A DNA stretch of 64,000 nucleotides from Ewingella sp. CoE-038-23 (GCF_040419245.1 NZ_JAZHOH010000001.1:2852001-2916000), one strand, 5' to 3'; positions 38,617 to 48,625 are shown, counted from the first letter of the stretch. Numbers and translations are program-made. Notes: generated by a model not told the origin, from the sequence alone.

Positions 38617-39360
38617 CTAGCCGCGCCCGACCAGCGGCATGGCCGACGCCATAATGGTCATGGTGAGCACGTTGGTGTCCAGCGGCAGTCCGGCCATAAA
38701 GGCCACGGCTTCCCCCACTCTCTCTACCGGAATTACCGGCTCTTCGGCAATCTCGCCGTTGGCCTGCATCCTGCCCGCCAGCGCCAAATTCCCCATATCC
38801 GTCGAAGCATTACCAATGTCGATTTGCCCACAGGTAATGTTGAAAGCGCGGCCGTCCAGCGCCGTCGATTTGGTCAAGCCGGTGATGGCGTGCTTGCTGG
38901 CGGTATAAGGGGCTGAGTTCGGTCGCGGCGACTGGGCCGAAATCGAACCATTATTAATGATTCTACCCCCCATCGGGCTTTGCTGTTTCATCAATCCCAC
39001 CGCGGCGCGGGTGCATAAGAACGCGCCGGTCAGGTTGGTGTTGATCACCGACAACCACTCCTGCACCGGCAACTGCTCGATGGGCAGGTCTTTGGCATTG
39101 GTACCCGCGTTGTTAAACAGCAGGTCCAGTCGGCCAAAAGTGGCGTGAATATCGGCAAACAGCGCGTCGACAGACTCCGGGCTGGTGACGTCCAGCTGGC
39201 GCGCAATCGCCTTCCCCGACGGCAGCTCCACCAGCGCCTGTTCCAGCTTCTGCGGGTTGCGCCCGGTGATGATCACCGTGAAGCCCACATTGGTCAGCGC
39301 TTTTGCCGTGTTCAACCCGATACCACTGCCACCACCGGTCACTAAGGCTATTTTGGTCAT
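38617..39360 (-). CDS. Short-chain dehydrogenase, substrate unknown
   Basis: The 247-residue SDR has the Rossmann motif TGGGSGIG at residues 8-15, NNAG at about 87, and catalytic Ser plus YTASK (about 155-159). The start at 39360 (MTKIALVTGGG) has GAGATTGAGG ahead of it. It begins 10 bases after idnO, so it is co-transcribed. An oxidoreductase acting on a keto-sugar or related acid is inferred from context only. Confidence 0.8.
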   Translation of the reverse strand: MTKIALVTGGGSGIGLNTAKALTNVGFTVIITGRNPQKLEQALVELPSGKAIARQLDVTSPESVDALFADIHATFGRLDLLFNNAGTNAKDLPIEQLPVQEWLSVINTNLTGAFLCTRAAVGLMKQQSPMGGRIINNGSISAQSPRPNSAPYTASKHAITGLTKSTALDGRAFNITCGQIDIGNASTDMGNLALAGRMQANGEIAEEPVIPVERVGEAVAFMAGLPLDTNVLTMTIMASAMPLVGRG

Positions 39361-39370
39361 CCTCAATCTC

Positions 39371-40135
39371 CTATACGGCTGCGAGCATGCCGCCATCAAT
39401 AAAGAGTAGATGCCCATTGACGAAATCGGAGGCCTTGGAGGACAGATATACCGCGCCGCCGATCAGCTCTTCCGGGTTGCCCCAGCGAGCGGCCGGCGTG
39501 CGTTTGCACAGCCAGTCGGAAAACTCTTTGTTATCCACCAGCGCCTGGGTCATATCGGTTTTGAAGTAGCCCGGCGCGATGCCGTTGACCTGAATATTGT
39601 AGCGGGCCAGCTCGACGCACATGCCGCGGGTCAACATCTTCACCGCCCCTTTCGACGCGGCGTAAGGAGTGATGGTGTCGCGGCCAAGTTCACTCTGCAT
39701 TGAGCCAATGTTGATGATTTTGCCGCGTTCGCGTTTCACCATGTAACGCGCCACGGCCTGTGACACCAGAAACACGGATTTTTGGTTAACCGCCACGATG
39801 TCGTCCCAATCTTTCTCAGGGAATTCGGTAAATTTGTGGCGGCGCTGGATACCGGCGTTGTTAACCAAAACGTCAATCGGGCCGATTTCACTTTCAATCT
39901 GGTCAATGGCGGCGTTCACCGCTTTGCTGTTGGTGACGTCAAACGAGACGGCGTGAGCAATAAAACCTTCGCCGCACAGCGCCTCGGCCGCCTTTTCGGT
40001 GGTGTCTTGCGAGGTGCCGTTGACGATAATTTCTGCGCCGTGCTGCGCCAGCCCTTTCGCCAGCAGGAAGCCAATACCGCGCGTTGAGCCGGTGACCAGA
40101 ATTCTTTTATTATCGAGGGAGAACAGGTTTGTCAT
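39371..40135 (-). CDS. idnO: Gluconate 5-dehydrogenase / 5-ketogluconate reductase IdnO
   Basis: The 254-residue SDR is close to E. coli IdnO: NNAGIQRRHKFTEFPE, SMQSELGRDTITPYAASKGA (catalytic Ser, Tyr, Lys) and SSKASDFVNGHLLFIDGGML. It interconverts 5-keto-D-gluconate and D-gluconate. It is divergent from a LacI-type gene across about 200 bp with a CRP site, and heads a two-gene unit with the next SDR. Other E. coli idn genes (idnD, idnT, idnK) are absent here. Confidence 0.92.
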   Translation of the reverse strand: MTNLFSLDNKRILVTGSTRGIGFLLAKGLAQHGAEIIVNGTSQDTTEKAAEALCGEGFIAHAVSFDVTNSKAVNAAIDQIESEIGPIDVLVNNAGIQRRHKFTEFPEKDWDDIVAVNQKSVFLVSQAVARYMVKRERGKIINIGSMQSELGRDTITPYAASKGAVKMLTRGMCVELARYNIQVNGIAPGYFKTDMTQALVDNKEFSDWLCKRTPAARWGNPEELIGGAVYLSSKASDFVNGHLLFIDGGMLAAV

Positions 40136-40214
40136 GATGGCGTCCGTCTAAAAATAAGCTGTAAAAGTGAGGAATTCGATATGTCACACTTAAACGGTTT
40201 ATCGGCGGGCAAAC

Positions 40215-40230
40215 TGTGACGCAGATCACT
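40215..40230. promoter_or_regulatory. CRP site between idnO and the LacI-type gene
   Basis: TGTGA-CGCAGA-TCACT differs from the CRP consensus TGTGA-N6-TCACA by one base. It can serve either divergent promoter. Confidence 0.7.
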
Positions 40231-40336
40231 CTGCTCCGTGTTAACAAACTCTGTTACCACAAGCGTGATCGCTATCATTTTGCTAACATGTTTCCTGCAT
40301 AATCATGCTTCTTTCTTCTTACAGGACCCTGCACGG

Positions 40337-41320
40337 ATGAGAAACCAGCGCGTCACCTTGCAAGATATCGCGTTACTCGCCGATGTAACCAAAATGACCG
40401 TCAGCCGTTTTTTGCGTACCCCTGAGAAGGTGTCGCCCGAGACGCGCGATCGCATTGCTAAAGTCATGGAAGAGGTGGGCTACCCGCTGGAAGATGTCGA
40501 ACGACCGCAAAAAACGCCACGCATTGGCATTCTGGTACCCTCTTTTAATAATCAGATTTTCTCCGATTTGCTGGCAGGCATCGAATCTGTCACTTCGCAG
40601 CAGGGCTATCAGACGCTGGTAGTGAACTATGAGTACAGCAAAGAACGGGAAGAAGAGCATATTATCAACCTGCTGACCTACCAGCTGGCGGGGCTGATTC
40701 TGACTGACTCCGTTCACACCCTGAAAGCTGACAAATATCTGAATGCCGCCGCCATTCCTATCGCGCAGGTGATGGACCTTGATGATACTCATGGCCGTAT
40801 CGCAGTGGGTTTCGACAACTTTAAGGCCGGGTATGATATGGCTAACACCCTGCTGGCGAGCGGCAAGCAGCAGGTGGTCTATTTCGGCTCGATGTCCGAC
40901 GCGCGTGATAAAAAGCGCTATCAGGGTTACAGCTTGGCGATGCAAGAACACGGGCTGGAGCCAATGCACATCACGCCGAACCGGGTGTCATCGGTGTCAA
41001 TTGGCGCGGGCATGTTAGCGCTGGCGCAGCAGCTCTACCCTGAGGTTAACGCGGTGTTATGCACCAACGATGATATCGCGGTGGGCGTGTTACAAGAGTG
41101 TCTGAAACAAGGGATCAAAATCCCCGAGCAGATGGCAATTTCCGGCTTCCACGGTCTGGATATTGGCCTCGCCACCACCCCGCTGCTGGCGAGTGTGATC
41201 ACCCCGCGTTTTGAAATGGGCAAAGTGGCAGCGGAGATATTACTGAAAAAAATCAAAAACCTGCCGACTATTGAACGCGTCGACCTGCATTACCGCATCT
41301 CCCTCGGCGGCACCATTTAA
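40337..41320 (+). CDS. LacI-family regulator, IdnR/GntR-like
   Basis: The 327-residue repressor starts MRNQRVTLQDIALLADVTKM, with helix-turn-helix at residues 7-26 and the periplasmic-binding-like core from about 60 (IGILVPSFNNQIFSDLLAGIE). It resembles E. coli IdnR throughout (SGFHGLDIG, LASVITPRFEMGKVAAE). A frame open to 40238 adds a hydrophobic leader unlike the family, so I use 40337. It likely controls idnO and the two downstream genes; an IdnR/GntR-type operator lies just after it. Confidence 0.88.
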   Translation: MRNQRVTLQDIALLADVTKMTVSRFLRTPEKVSPETRDRIAKVMEEVGYPLEDVERPQKTPRIGILVPSFNNQIFSDLLAGIESVTSQQGYQTLVVNYEYSKEREEEHIINLLTYQLAGLILTDSVHTLKADKYLNAAAIPIAQVMDLDDTHGRIAVGFDNFKAGYDMANTLLASGKQQVVYFGSMSDARDKKRYQGYSLAMQEHGLEPMHITPNRVSSVSIGAGMLALAQQLYPEVNAVLCTNDDIAVGVLQECLKQGIKIPEQMAISGFHGLDIGLATTPLLASVITPRFEMGKVAAEILLKKIKNLPTIERVDLHYRISLGGTI

Positions 41321-41360
41321 CTCCCCTTTATCCTCCCCTCGCCGGGGAGGAACCCAGATC

Positions 41361-41376
41361 ACGTTACCAGTAACAT
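41361..41376. promoter_or_regulatory. IdnR/GntR-type operator
   Basis: ACGTTA-CCAG-TAACAT matches the E. coli GntR/IdnR pattern ATGTTA-N4-TAACAT at all but one position. It lies 128 bases upstream of the 2-hydroxyacid dehydrogenase gene. Confidence 0.65.
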
Positions 41377-41396
41377 CCTTTTTTAACATGATCCAA

Positions 41397-41412
41397 CGTG
41401 ACCTCAGTCACA
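41397..41412. promoter_or_regulatory. CRP site upstream of the 2-hydroxyacid dehydrogenase gene
   Basis: CGTGA-CCTCAG-TCACA, one mismatch to the CRP consensus, 20 bases from the operator. The same pair of signals suggests catabolite control together with a gluconate-series inducer. Confidence 0.65.
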
Positions 41413-41503
41413 AAATAGTTTCCTGAAAATGCTTTTATTAGGGCATCAACTGAGAAGTGCAGTGTCACTTTAAAGATAATCCGAATAGCAGCAGGTAACT
41501 GAC

Positions 41504-42427
41504 ATGACTTCACTGAATAAAGCGCGGGTATTAATTCTGGCTCCGGTAATGGACAGCTTGACTGAAAAACTGGAACAACAGTTTTCAGTTGAGAAATATT
41601 TTGAACAGGATGACCCGCACTCATTTCTGGCCAATAAAGGGAAAGGCATTGTCGGCTTAGTCACGCGCGGGGATTTCGGCGCAAAAAATAGCGTGCTGGA
41701 ATTACTGCCGGACTTAAAGGTTATTTCGGTATTTGGCGTCGGCACCGATGCCATTGATTTAGACTACACCGCCGATAAAAATATCCACGTCGAAATTACC
41801 GAAGGGGTATTAACCGACGACGTCGCCGATATGGCTTTGGCATTATTACTCGCCACTTCGCGCAATATTTGTCAGGCCGACCAATTTGTCCGCGAGGGTA
41901 AATGGCAAAACGGCGGTTTCCCATTATCCAGCAAAGTCAGCGGCAAACGGGTGGGGATTTTCGGTATGGGTCAGATTGGTCAAGCCATTGCCCGCCGCGC
42001 GCTGGGCTTCGACATGACCGTGGCTTACGCCAGCAACCACAAAAAGCCCGAGTTACCTTACACCTTCTACCCGGACGTTAAGCAGCTGGCAGCCGAAAGC
42101 GATGTGTTAATTATCGCCGTCTCCGGTGGCCCGAAATCAGCCGGAATTATCGATAAATCGGTATTTAACGCCCTGCCAAACAGCGCGCTGGTGATCAATA
42201 TTTCTCGCGGCAGCGTGATTAACCAAGGCGATTTAATTCAGGCATTAACAGATAAACAAATCGCTGGGGCGGGTTTGGACGTATTTGCCGAAGAACCTCA
42301 AGTTCCACAGGAATTAATTGCCATGACCAATGTGGTATTACAGCCACACTTGGGCAGCGCAACCCATGAAACACGTCAGGCAATGAGTGAGAAAGTCCTG
42401 AGCAACTTACATAAACATCTGGATTAG
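41504..42427 (+). CDS. D-2-hydroxyacid dehydrogenase, probable 2-ketogluconate reductase
   Basis: The 307-residue enzyme has the NAD(P) motif GIFGMGQIGQAIARRA at about residues 150-165 and the catalytic Arg (INISRGS), Glu (DVFAEEP) and His (QPHLGSATHET). It belongs to the hydroxypyruvate/2-ketogluconate reductase group but is not close to E. coli GhrB. With a transporter and IdnO nearby, reduction of 2-ketogluconate or 2,5-diketogluconate is the best guess. It forms a unit with the MFS gene 129 bases downstream. Confidence 0.85.
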   Translation: MTSLNKARVLILAPVMDSLTEKLEQQFSVEKYFEQDDPHSFLANKGKGIVGLVTRGDFGAKNSVLELLPDLKVISVFGVGTDAIDLDYTADKNIHVEITEGVLTDDVADMALALLLATSRNICQADQFVREGKWQNGGFPLSSKVSGKRVGIFGMGQIGQAIARRALGFDMTVAYASNHKKPELPYTFYPDVKQLAAESDVLIIAVSGGPKSAGIIDKSVFNALPNSALVINISRGSVINQGDLIQALTDKQIAGAGLDVFAEEPQVPQELIAMTNVVLQPHLGSATHETRQAMSEKVLSNLHKHLD

Positions 42428-42556
42428 AAATATTGCTCCCACCCCATGACCTTAAAAAAAGGCGTTAATAAAAGCGCTTTATATAAGAACTGATGGACCC
42501 TTTGCCGGTGATGTAAATCACCGGTAGAGATTCCCTGTATAACCGAGGTGTTAACG

Positions 42557-43912
42557 ATGGATAATAAAATCCCTAAAGCCCGTTGGTTACGCGTCATCAC
42601 ACCAATATTAATCGCCTGTATTATCTCCTTTATGGACCGGGTGAATATTAGTTTTGCGATGCCCGGCGGCATGGATGCTGAATTAGGTATTACCGCCTCG
42701 ATGGCCGGTCTTGCGGCAGGTATTTTCTTCATTGGTTATCTGTTCTTACAGGTGCCCGGCGGCAGCATTGCGGTTCACGGCAGCGGCCGTAAATTTATTG
42801 CCTGGTCACTGGTGGCCTGGGCGGTAATTTCTGTGCTGACCGGCATGGTCACCAACCAATATCAACTGCTGTTCCTGCGCTTCGCGCTGGGTGTCTCCGA
42901 AGGTGGGATGCTGCCGGTGGTCCTGACCATGGTCAGCAACTGGTTCCCGGACAAAGAGCGCGGGCGCGCAAACGCCTATGTGCTGATGTTCGCCCCGCTC
43001 GGCGGCATGATCACCGCCCCGCTCTCCGGCCTGATTATTGACGCCCTCGACTGGCGCTGGTTGTTTATCATCGAAGGTGGTCTGTCGCTGGCGGTAATGC
43101 TGTTCTGGTGGTTCACCATCAGTGACCGCCCGGAAGAAGCCAAATGGCTGTCCGAGCGCGAACGCGATTATCTGGTGACAGAACTCAATCGCGAGCGCGA
43201 AGCCCTGCGCGCCTTGGCCCCGGTGCAGCGCGCACCGCTGAAAGAGGTGTTCCTGAACGGCTCGATTCGCAAACTGATCATCATTAACTTCTTCTACCAG
43301 AGCGGGATTTACGGCTACACCCTGTGGTTGCCAACCATCTTGAAAAACCTGACCGGCGGCGACATGAGCTCGGTGGGCATGCTGGCAATCATCCCTTACG
43401 TCTGCACCATGCTGGGTATTTTGACCATGTCGGTATTCTCCGACAAAACCGGCAAACGCCGCCTGTTTATTGTGTTGCCGCTGTGTGGCTTCGCCGCCTG
43501 TCTGGCCGCGTCGGTGATGGCGAGCGGCAATATCTGGGTTTCCTACGGGTTCTTGGTCGGCAGCGGGTTCTTCCTGCAGGCCGCCACCAGCGCCTTCTGG
43601 ACCATCCCGAGCAAGGTCACCACGCCAGAAGTGGCGGGCAGCGCGCGCGGCGTGATCAACGGTCTGGGTAATCTCGGCGGCTTCTGCGGCCCTTATCTGG
43701 TGGGCGTGCTGGTGGGCCTGTATGGTCAAAGCACGGCGATTTACGCGCTGGTTGCCTCACTGCTGATTGCGGCGCTGGTGACCATGACGCTGCCGAAAGA
43801 GTGCGATATGGCGCTGGTTCCCGGCGCTCGCGCCAAGGCGATGGCGGATGACTATGCACGGGCCAAAGCGTCGCGTAAAAGCCAGAGCGTGAATGCGCAG
43901 ATTGCAGGATAA
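42557..43912 (+). CDS. MFS sugar-acid transporter (anion:cation symporter family)
   Basis: The 451-residue protein has twelve membrane segments, the RVNISFAMPGG start and GERG-type loop WFPDKERGRANAYVL of the ACS family, which includes GudP, GarP and 2-ketogluconate carriers. ATG 42557 follows GAGGTG. Import of a keto-acid made in the periplasm by the FAD dehydrogenase is the natural role; the exact substrate is not decided by sequence. Confidence 0.85.
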   Translation: MDNKIPKARWLRVITPILIACIISFMDRVNISFAMPGGMDAELGITASMAGLAAGIFFIGYLFLQVPGGSIAVHGSGRKFIAWSLVAWAVISVLTGMVTNQYQLLFLRFALGVSEGGMLPVVLTMVSNWFPDKERGRANAYVLMFAPLGGMITAPLSGLIIDALDWRWLFIIEGGLSLAVMLFWWFTISDRPEEAKWLSERERDYLVTELNREREALRALAPVQRAPLKEVFLNGSIRKLIIINFFYQSGIYGYTLWLPTILKNLTGGDMSSVGMLAIIPYVCTMLGILTMSVFSDKTGKRRLFIVLPLCGFAACLAASVMASGNIWVSYGFLVGSGFFLQAATSAFWTIPSKVTTPEVAGSARGVINGLGNLGGFCGPYLVGVLVGLYGQSTAIYALVASLLIAALVTMTLPKECDMALVPGARAKAMADDYARAKASRKSQSVNAQIAG

Positions 43913-43922
43913 AACGAGGAGT

Positions 43923-43953
43923 TGGCTCCCTGCCCTAGATTGGTAGGGAGCCA
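43923..43953. other. Stem-loop between convergent MFS and bcr genes
   Basis: A 12-pair stem TGGCTCCCTGCC / GGTAGGGAGCCA with one G-T pair. No T-run follows on either side, so it is not a textbook terminator, though its place between convergent genes suggests a transcript-end role. Confidence 0.45.
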
Positions 43954-43964
43954 GAGGAAGTGAC

Positions 43965-45179
43965 TTAAGACTCTTTCGCCACGGCCGCTTTTAGCGGCCG
44001 ACTTGCATATAAGTAGAGCATCATGGCGATAGCCACGCAGAACGCCATACTGATGGTCATCGGCCAGGCGCTGTGCGCAGGCACCATCGCCAGCAGCGCG
44101 GTGATTAACGCCCCGGTGCCGAAACGCAGGGTTCCCGCCAGAGAGGCCGCCGTGCCCGCCATGTGAGGGAAATCATCCATAATGACCGCCATCGCATTTG
44201 ACGTGACCATGGCGATAACCCCGACATACCCCGCCACGCCGATAACCAGCGTCCAGAATGGCAGATTGAAGATGCACACAATAACCAGCCACAGCCCCAT
44301 CACGAATTGCACCATCAGCCCAAAGCGGAACATCCACTCCGCCCCTTTGCGGCGAACATAGCGGCCGTTGATCACCGTCAGGATCACCAGCGCCACCACG
44401 TTTAAGGCGAAGTAGAAGCCAAAGTTCTGTGGAGAAACGCCGTTCAGCTCGATATAGACAAAAGGCCCGGCGCTAAGGAAGGAGAACATCCCGGCGAAGG
44501 AGAAGCCGCTCGCCAGCATATAGCTCAGCACGCGCTTGTGGCGGAACAGAGAGGCGAAGTTGCCGAGGCTGGTGCGCAGGCGGAATTTCTGCCGACGCTC
44601 AACCGGCAGCGTCTCTTTGATATAGACCCCCACCAGCGTCGCGGCGATCAGCGCGGCAATCGCCATCGCCCAGAAAATCGCGTGCCAGCTAAACACCACC
44701 ATCAGCAAGCCACCCAGCATAGGCGCCAGCAGCGGAGCGACAGTCATCACCAGCACCACGAAAGACATCATTCGGGAGAACTCGTCTTTGGTGAACATGT
44801 CGCGCATCAGAGCGTTGATCACCACGCTCGCCGCCGCAGCCGACAGGCCGTGCAGGAAACGCATGTGGACCAGTTGCTCAATCGACTGCGCCATTGCGCA
44901 GGCCGCTGCCGCTAACGCGAAGACCAGCACGCCCCAGAAGATAACCGGCTTACGACCAAGGCTGTCTGCCATCGGACCGTAGAAAAGCTGCCCAACGGCA
45001 AAGCCCAGCGTGTAGGCGCTGAGGGTCATTTGCACACTGCCCGCGGGCACGCCAAACTCTTTGGCAATGACAGGCATACTTGGCAAATACATGTCGATAG
45101 CCAGCGGCATCAACATCGACAGCAATCCCAAAATGAAGATCAAACCCACATGGGATACCCGTTTCTCTTCCACGTTCAC
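43965..45179 (-). CDS. bcr: Bicyclomycin-resistance MFS exporter Bcr
   Basis: The 404-residue DHA1 drug exporter has twelve helices, with [33 protein letters not shown] and [21 protein letters not shown] as in E. coli Bcr. It exports bicyclomycin and, in E. coli, some dipeptides and other drugs. The start is a GTG at 45179 or, with better spacing from AGGAG, the GTG at 45173. The gene returns to the E. coli order after the keto-sugar block. Confidence 0.93.
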   Translation of the reverse strand: MNVEEKRVSHVGLIFILGLLSMLMPLAIDMYLPSMPVIAKEFGVPAGSVQMTLSAYTLGFAVGQLFYGPMADSLGRKPVIFWGVLVFALAAAACAMAQSIEQLVHMRFLHGLSAAAASVVINALMRDMFTKDEFSRMMSFVVLVMTVAPLLAPMLGGLLMVVFSWHAIFWAMAIAALIAATLVGVYIKETLPVERRQKFRLRTSLGNFASLFRHKRVLSYMLASGFSFAGMFSFLSAGPFVYIELNGVSPQNFGFYFALNVVALVILTVINGRYVRRKGAEWMFRFGLMVQFVMGLWLVIVCIFNLPFWTLVIGVAGYVGVIAMVTSNAMAVIMDDFPHMAGTAASLAGTLRFGTGALITALLAMVPAHSAWPMTISMAFCVAIAMMLYLYASRPLKAAVAKES

Positions 45180-45239
45180 CTGCTCCTTTTCACGACATAA
45201 AAATCATTAATTATCAGAGCCAAACCCTAAATCATTCGT

Positions 45240-45343
45240 GTTGCAACAAGGCGGCAACCGAGTGAATCCCCGGGAGCTTACATCAGTAAGTGACCGGGGT
45301 GAGCAAGGGCAGCCAACGCCGTTGCAGCGCGAAGGATGACGGG
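45240..45343 (+). repeat. Dispersed intergenic repeat, copy C
   Basis: Blocks GCAACAAGGCGGCAA, GAATCCCCGGGAGCTTACA, AGTGACCGGGGTGAGC, GCAGCCAACGC, and GCAGC.CGAAGGATGAC recur in reverse orientation at 48655-48760. The centre can fold (CCCCGG...CCGGGG). It ends one base before the rsuA stop. Repeats of this look are common between genes in Serratia and Yersinia relatives. Confidence 0.8.
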
Positions 45344-45344
45344 T

Positions 45345-46052
45345 TTATCGGCCAGGAACGTCTACGCTGGCTATCTCTGCTTCTGTTAATGGACGGTATT
45401 CGCCCGGCTCCAGATCTTCATCCAACACGATGTCGCCGATACGTTCGCGGTGCAGCTCCACCACGCGGTTACCCACGGCGGCAAACATGCGTTTTACCTG
45501 ATGATAGCGGCCTTCGCTGATGGTCAGGCGCACGACGCACTCTTCCAATTGCTCCAGCACGGCTGGCTTGGTCAGCGAATCTTCATTGTGCAATTGCACA
45601 CCGGCGGTGAACTGCGCGGCGGTATCCTCGGCCAGCGGCTGTTCGAGGGTCACCAGATAGGTTTTCTCGCAATGATGTTTCGGAGAGGTAATGCGGTGCG
45701 ACCACTGGCCGTCGTCGGTCATTAAGACCAGACCTGTGGTATCAATATCCAGACGCCCTGCGGCATGCAGCTTGTAGGCCACCGGCTCTTCGAGGAAGTA
45801 GAGCACCGTCGGGTGATCGGGGTCATCGGTTGAGCACACATAGCCCTGCGGCTTGTTGAGCATAAAGTAGCGAGGACCAGTGATCTGCTCGAGCACGTTG
45901 CCGTCGAATTCGACGCGCTGCTGGGGGTCCAGCTTTAGCGAGCCGGTTTTGACGATCTCGCCGTCCACGGTCACGCGTTTGTTACGAAGTTCGCGCAGCG
46001 CGATTGCGCGGCTTACACCCAGCTGCTGGGCTAAAAATTTATCGAGACGCAT
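45345..46052 (-). CDS. rsuA: 16S rRNA pseudouridine(516) synthase RsuA
   Basis: The 235-residue enzyme has an N-terminal S4 RNA-binding domain ([20 protein letters not shown]) and a catalytic domain with the Asp in [14 protein letters not shown], plus [16 protein letters not shown]. It makes pseudouridine 516 in 16S rRNA. The length fits E. coli (231 aa). It is divergent from radD. Confidence 0.96.
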   Translation of the reverse strand: MRLDKFLAQQLGVSRAIALRELRNKRVTVDGEIVKTGSLKLDPQQRVEFDGNVLEQITGPRYFMLNKPQGYVCSTDDPDHPTVLYFLEEPVAYKLHAAGRLDIDTTGLVLMTDDGQWSHRITSPKHHCEKTYLVTLEQPLAEDTAAQFTAGVQLHNEDSLTKPAVLEQLEECVVRLTISEGRYHQVKRMFAAVGNRVVELHRERIGDIVLDEDLEPGEYRPLTEAEIASVDVPGR

Positions 46053-46383
46053 TGAATCTGCCTAACCTTTCTTGGCGACCTCGCGGGCCGCTCTACTGAT
46101 AAAATACAACACCCCGCCGCTACCAAAAGGCCGCTGACAGGGTTGAGAGTTATTCGGTACGTATCTTTGCAAAGCGTTAGTCATCGCAGAGCGTGACCAG
46201 AATTACGCGGGGGCAGCCGGGCTGCCGATGTGAACATTCAGTATAGCCGTGCTTGCCGCATCATCATAGAACCTTATCAATGAGAAAAAAAAAGACGGCA
46301 CGCAGAGATAATCGCCATCAATGCCAAAAGTTGGCATACTCCATAACTGGCTTTATTTACAGTACTAACCTGTGTGGATTAAC
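46053..46383. other. Divergent promoter region rsuA/radD
   Basis: About 330 bases with no credible ORF. It holds TGCCAAAAGTTGGCA at 46322-46336, a small palindrome before radD, and a poly-A tract near 46285. Promoters for both genes must be here but no clear hexamers stand out. Confidence 0.4.
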
Positions 46384-48147
46384 GTGACTGCTTTTACACT
46401 TCGCCCCTACCAACAAGATGCCGTTGACGCCACGCTGCGTCATTTTCGCCAACATGACGAACCGGCGGTGATTGTCTTACCCACCGGCGCGGGAAAAAGT
46501 CTGGTGATCGCCGAGTTGGCGCGGGTTGCGCGCGGTCGCGTGTTGGTGCTGGCGCACGTCAAAGAGCTGGTGGCGCAAAACCACGCAAAATATCTCTCCT
46601 ACGGGATGGAAGCGGACATTTTCGCCGCCGGGCTGAATATCAAACAGAGCAGCGGCAAAGTGGTGTTTGGCAGCGTGCAGTCGGTAGCGCCCAATCTGGC
46701 GGCCTTCGGCGGCGAATTTTCCCTGTTGATCATCGACGAATGCCACCGAATTTCTGACGATGAAAACAGCCAGTATCAGCAAATTATTCATCATTTGCGC
46801 AGCAATAACCCGCGCCTGCGCCTGCTGGGCCTGACCGCCACGCCTTATCGGCTGGGTAAAGGCTGGATTTACCAGTATCACCATCAGGGCATGGTGCGCG
46901 GCGACGCCGACAGCCTGTTCCGCGACTGCATTTATGAATTGCCGCTGCGCTACATGATTAAGAACGGCTTTCTGGTGCCGCCGGAGCGGCTGGACATGCC
47001 GGTGGTCAGCTACGATTTCAGCCGCCTGCAAGCCAACAGTAACGGCCTGTTTAGCGAGGCGGACCTCAATGACGAGCTGCGCCAACAGAAACGCATTACG
47101 CCGCATATCATCAGCCAAATTGTCGAGTTCGCCGCCGAACGTAAAGGCGTGATGATTTTTGCCTCGACGGTCGAACACGCGGGCGAAATCTACGGCCTGC
47201 TGCCCGCCGGGCAAGCCGCGCTGATCAGCGCCCAGACGCCCGCCATAGAGCGCGACCGGCTGATCAACCAATTCAAACAGCAGCAGCTGCGTTTTTTGGT
47301 CAACGTTTCGGTGCTGACCACCGGCTTCGACGCGCCGCACGTGGACCTTATTGCCATTCTGCGCCCCACAGAGTCTGTCAGTTTGTATCAGCAGATTGTC
47401 GGCCGCGGCCTGCGACTCTCTCCGGGCAAAACCGACTGCCTGATTTTGGATTACGCCGGAAACCCGCACGACATTTTCACCCCTGAAGTGGGCAGCCATA
47501 AGCCGGGCAGCGACAACAAGCCGGTGCAGGTCTTCTGCCCTGCCTGCGGTTTCGCCAACATTTTCTGGGGGAAAACTACCGAGGACGGCACGGTTATCGA
47601 GCACTTTGGCCGCCGCTGTCAGGGCGTGTTAGAAGATGACGAGGGGGAGCGAGAACAGTGCGATTTCCGCTTCCGCTTCAAAAGTTGCCCGCACTGCGGC
47701 GCAGAAAATGACATCGCGGCGCGCCGCTGTCACCAGTGTCAGGAGATTCTGGTCGACCCGGACGACATGCTGAAAGCCGCACTGCGCCTGAAAGATGCGT
47801 TGGTGCTGCGCTGCGGCGGCATGAATCTGGAAAACGGTCGCGATGAGAAAGGCGAATGGCTGAAAATCACCTATTACGATGAAGACGGTGCCGACGTCTC
47901 CGAGCGTTTTCGTTTAAGCACACCCGCCCAGCGCATGGCGTTTTTGCACAATTTTCTGCGACCACATCAGCGTGCGCCGGGAGTGCCGCTTGAGTGGCAA
48001 ACCGCCGCAGACGTGGTGGCCCAGCAGGTATTACTGCGTCATCCCGACTTTGTGGTAGCGCGGATGAAAGGTCAGTTCTGGCAAATTCGCGAAAAAGTCT
48101 TCGATTATCAGGGGCGCTATCGGCGGGCCAATGAGCTGCGCGGATAA
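46384..48147 (+). CDS. radD: DNA repair helicase RadD (YejH)
   Basis: The 587-residue SF2 helicase has Walker [19 protein letters not shown] box [18 protein letters not shown], and motif [16 protein letters not shown]-terminal zinc-binding Cys clusters are [18 protein letters not shown] and CHQC. E. coli RadD aids recombination-dependent repair with RecA and SSB. The start is a GTG; 46384 gives near the E. coli length, and GTG 46372 is an alternative. Confidence 0.95.
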   Translation: MTAFTLRPYQQDAVDATLRHFRQHDEPAVIVLPTGAGKSLVIAELARVARGRVLVLAHVKELVAQNHAKYLSYGMEADIFAAGLNIKQSSGKVVFGSVQSVAPNLAAFGGEFSLLIIDECHRISDDENSQYQQIIHHLRSNNPRLRLLGLTATPYRLGKGWIYQYHHQGMVRGDADSLFRDCIYELPLRYMIKNGFLVPPERLDMPVVSYDFSRLQANSNGLFSEADLNDELRQQKRITPHIISQIVEFAAERKGVMIFASTVEHAGEIYGLLPAGQAALISAQTPAIERDRLINQFKQQQLRFLVNVSVLTTGFDAPHVDLIAILRPTESVSLYQQIVGRGLRLSPGKTDCLILDYAGNPHDIFTPEVGSHKPGSDNKPVQVFCPACGFANIFWGKTTEDGTVIEHFGRRCQGVLEDDEGEREQCDFRFRFKSCPHCGAENDIAARRCHQCQEILVDPDDMLKAALRLKDALVLRCGGMNLENGRDEKGEWLKITYYDEDGADVSERFRLSTPAQRMAFLHNFLRPHQRAPGVPLEWQTAADVVAQQVLLRHPDFVVARMKGQFWQIREKVFDYQGRYRRANELRG

Positions 48148-48182
48148 CATCCAGATAGGCCTTTTAGTCCTAATGACAATCC

Positions 48183-48284
48183 GGTATAATGCCGCCCGCT
48201 TTCGCCTCGCGTGGAAGCTGTAATACTCAACTCGTCACTCGGTCGCAGGTGGCGGGGCAAACATTCTTATATAGAGAAACATAC
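48183..48284 (+). promoter_or_regulatory. rplY promoter and autoregulatory leader candidate
   Basis: TATAAT at 48185-48190 is a perfect -10, with a weak -35. The leader of about 90 bases ends AGAGAAACATAC before the ATG, without a good Shine-Dalgarno. In E. coli and relatives, rplY translation is autoregulated by L25 through a leader of this kind, so the missing ribosome binding site is expected. Confidence 0.55.
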
Positions 48285-48575
48285 ATGTTCACTATCAATG
48301 TAGAAGTACGTCCAGAAGCAGAGCAGGGCAAAGGTGCGAGCCGCCGCCTGCGTACAGAAAACAAATTCCCAGCTATCGTTTACGGTGGCTCAGCTGCTCC
48401 AGTTTCCATCAAACTGGACCATGATTCTGTTAAGAACATGGAAGTTAAAGCGGAGTTCTACTCTGAAGCTATTACTCTGGTTATCGACGGTAAAGAAACC
48501 AAAGTTAAAGTTCAGGCTGTACAGCGTCACCCGTTCAAGCCAAAACTGGCTCACATCGACTTCGTTCGCGTTTAA
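48285..48575 (+). CDS. rplY: 50S ribosomal protein L25
   Basis: The 96-residue 5S rRNA-binding protein starts [22 protein letters not shown] and ends [12 protein letters not shown], near identical to E. coli L25 (94 aa). The frame extends upstream to 48189 but the leader is non-coding. A strong terminator follows. Confidence 0.98.
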   Translation: MFTINVEVRPEAEQGKGASRRLRTENKFPAIVYGGSAAPVSIKLDHDSVKNMEVKAEFYSEAITLVIDGKETKVKVQAVQRHPFKPKLAHIDFVRV

Positions 48576-48625
48576 TCGCTAACTAAGTTGTAACGCATCG
48601 GGACGCCGTGCGAGAACAAATAAAA

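Noticed and set aside
42806..43729. Long minus-strand frame opposite the MFS gene
   Set aside because: His/Gln-rich shadow of a clear transporter gene.
43923..43953. Terminator between the MFS gene and bcr
   Set aside because: Strong stem but no T-run on either strand; kept only as a stem-loop.
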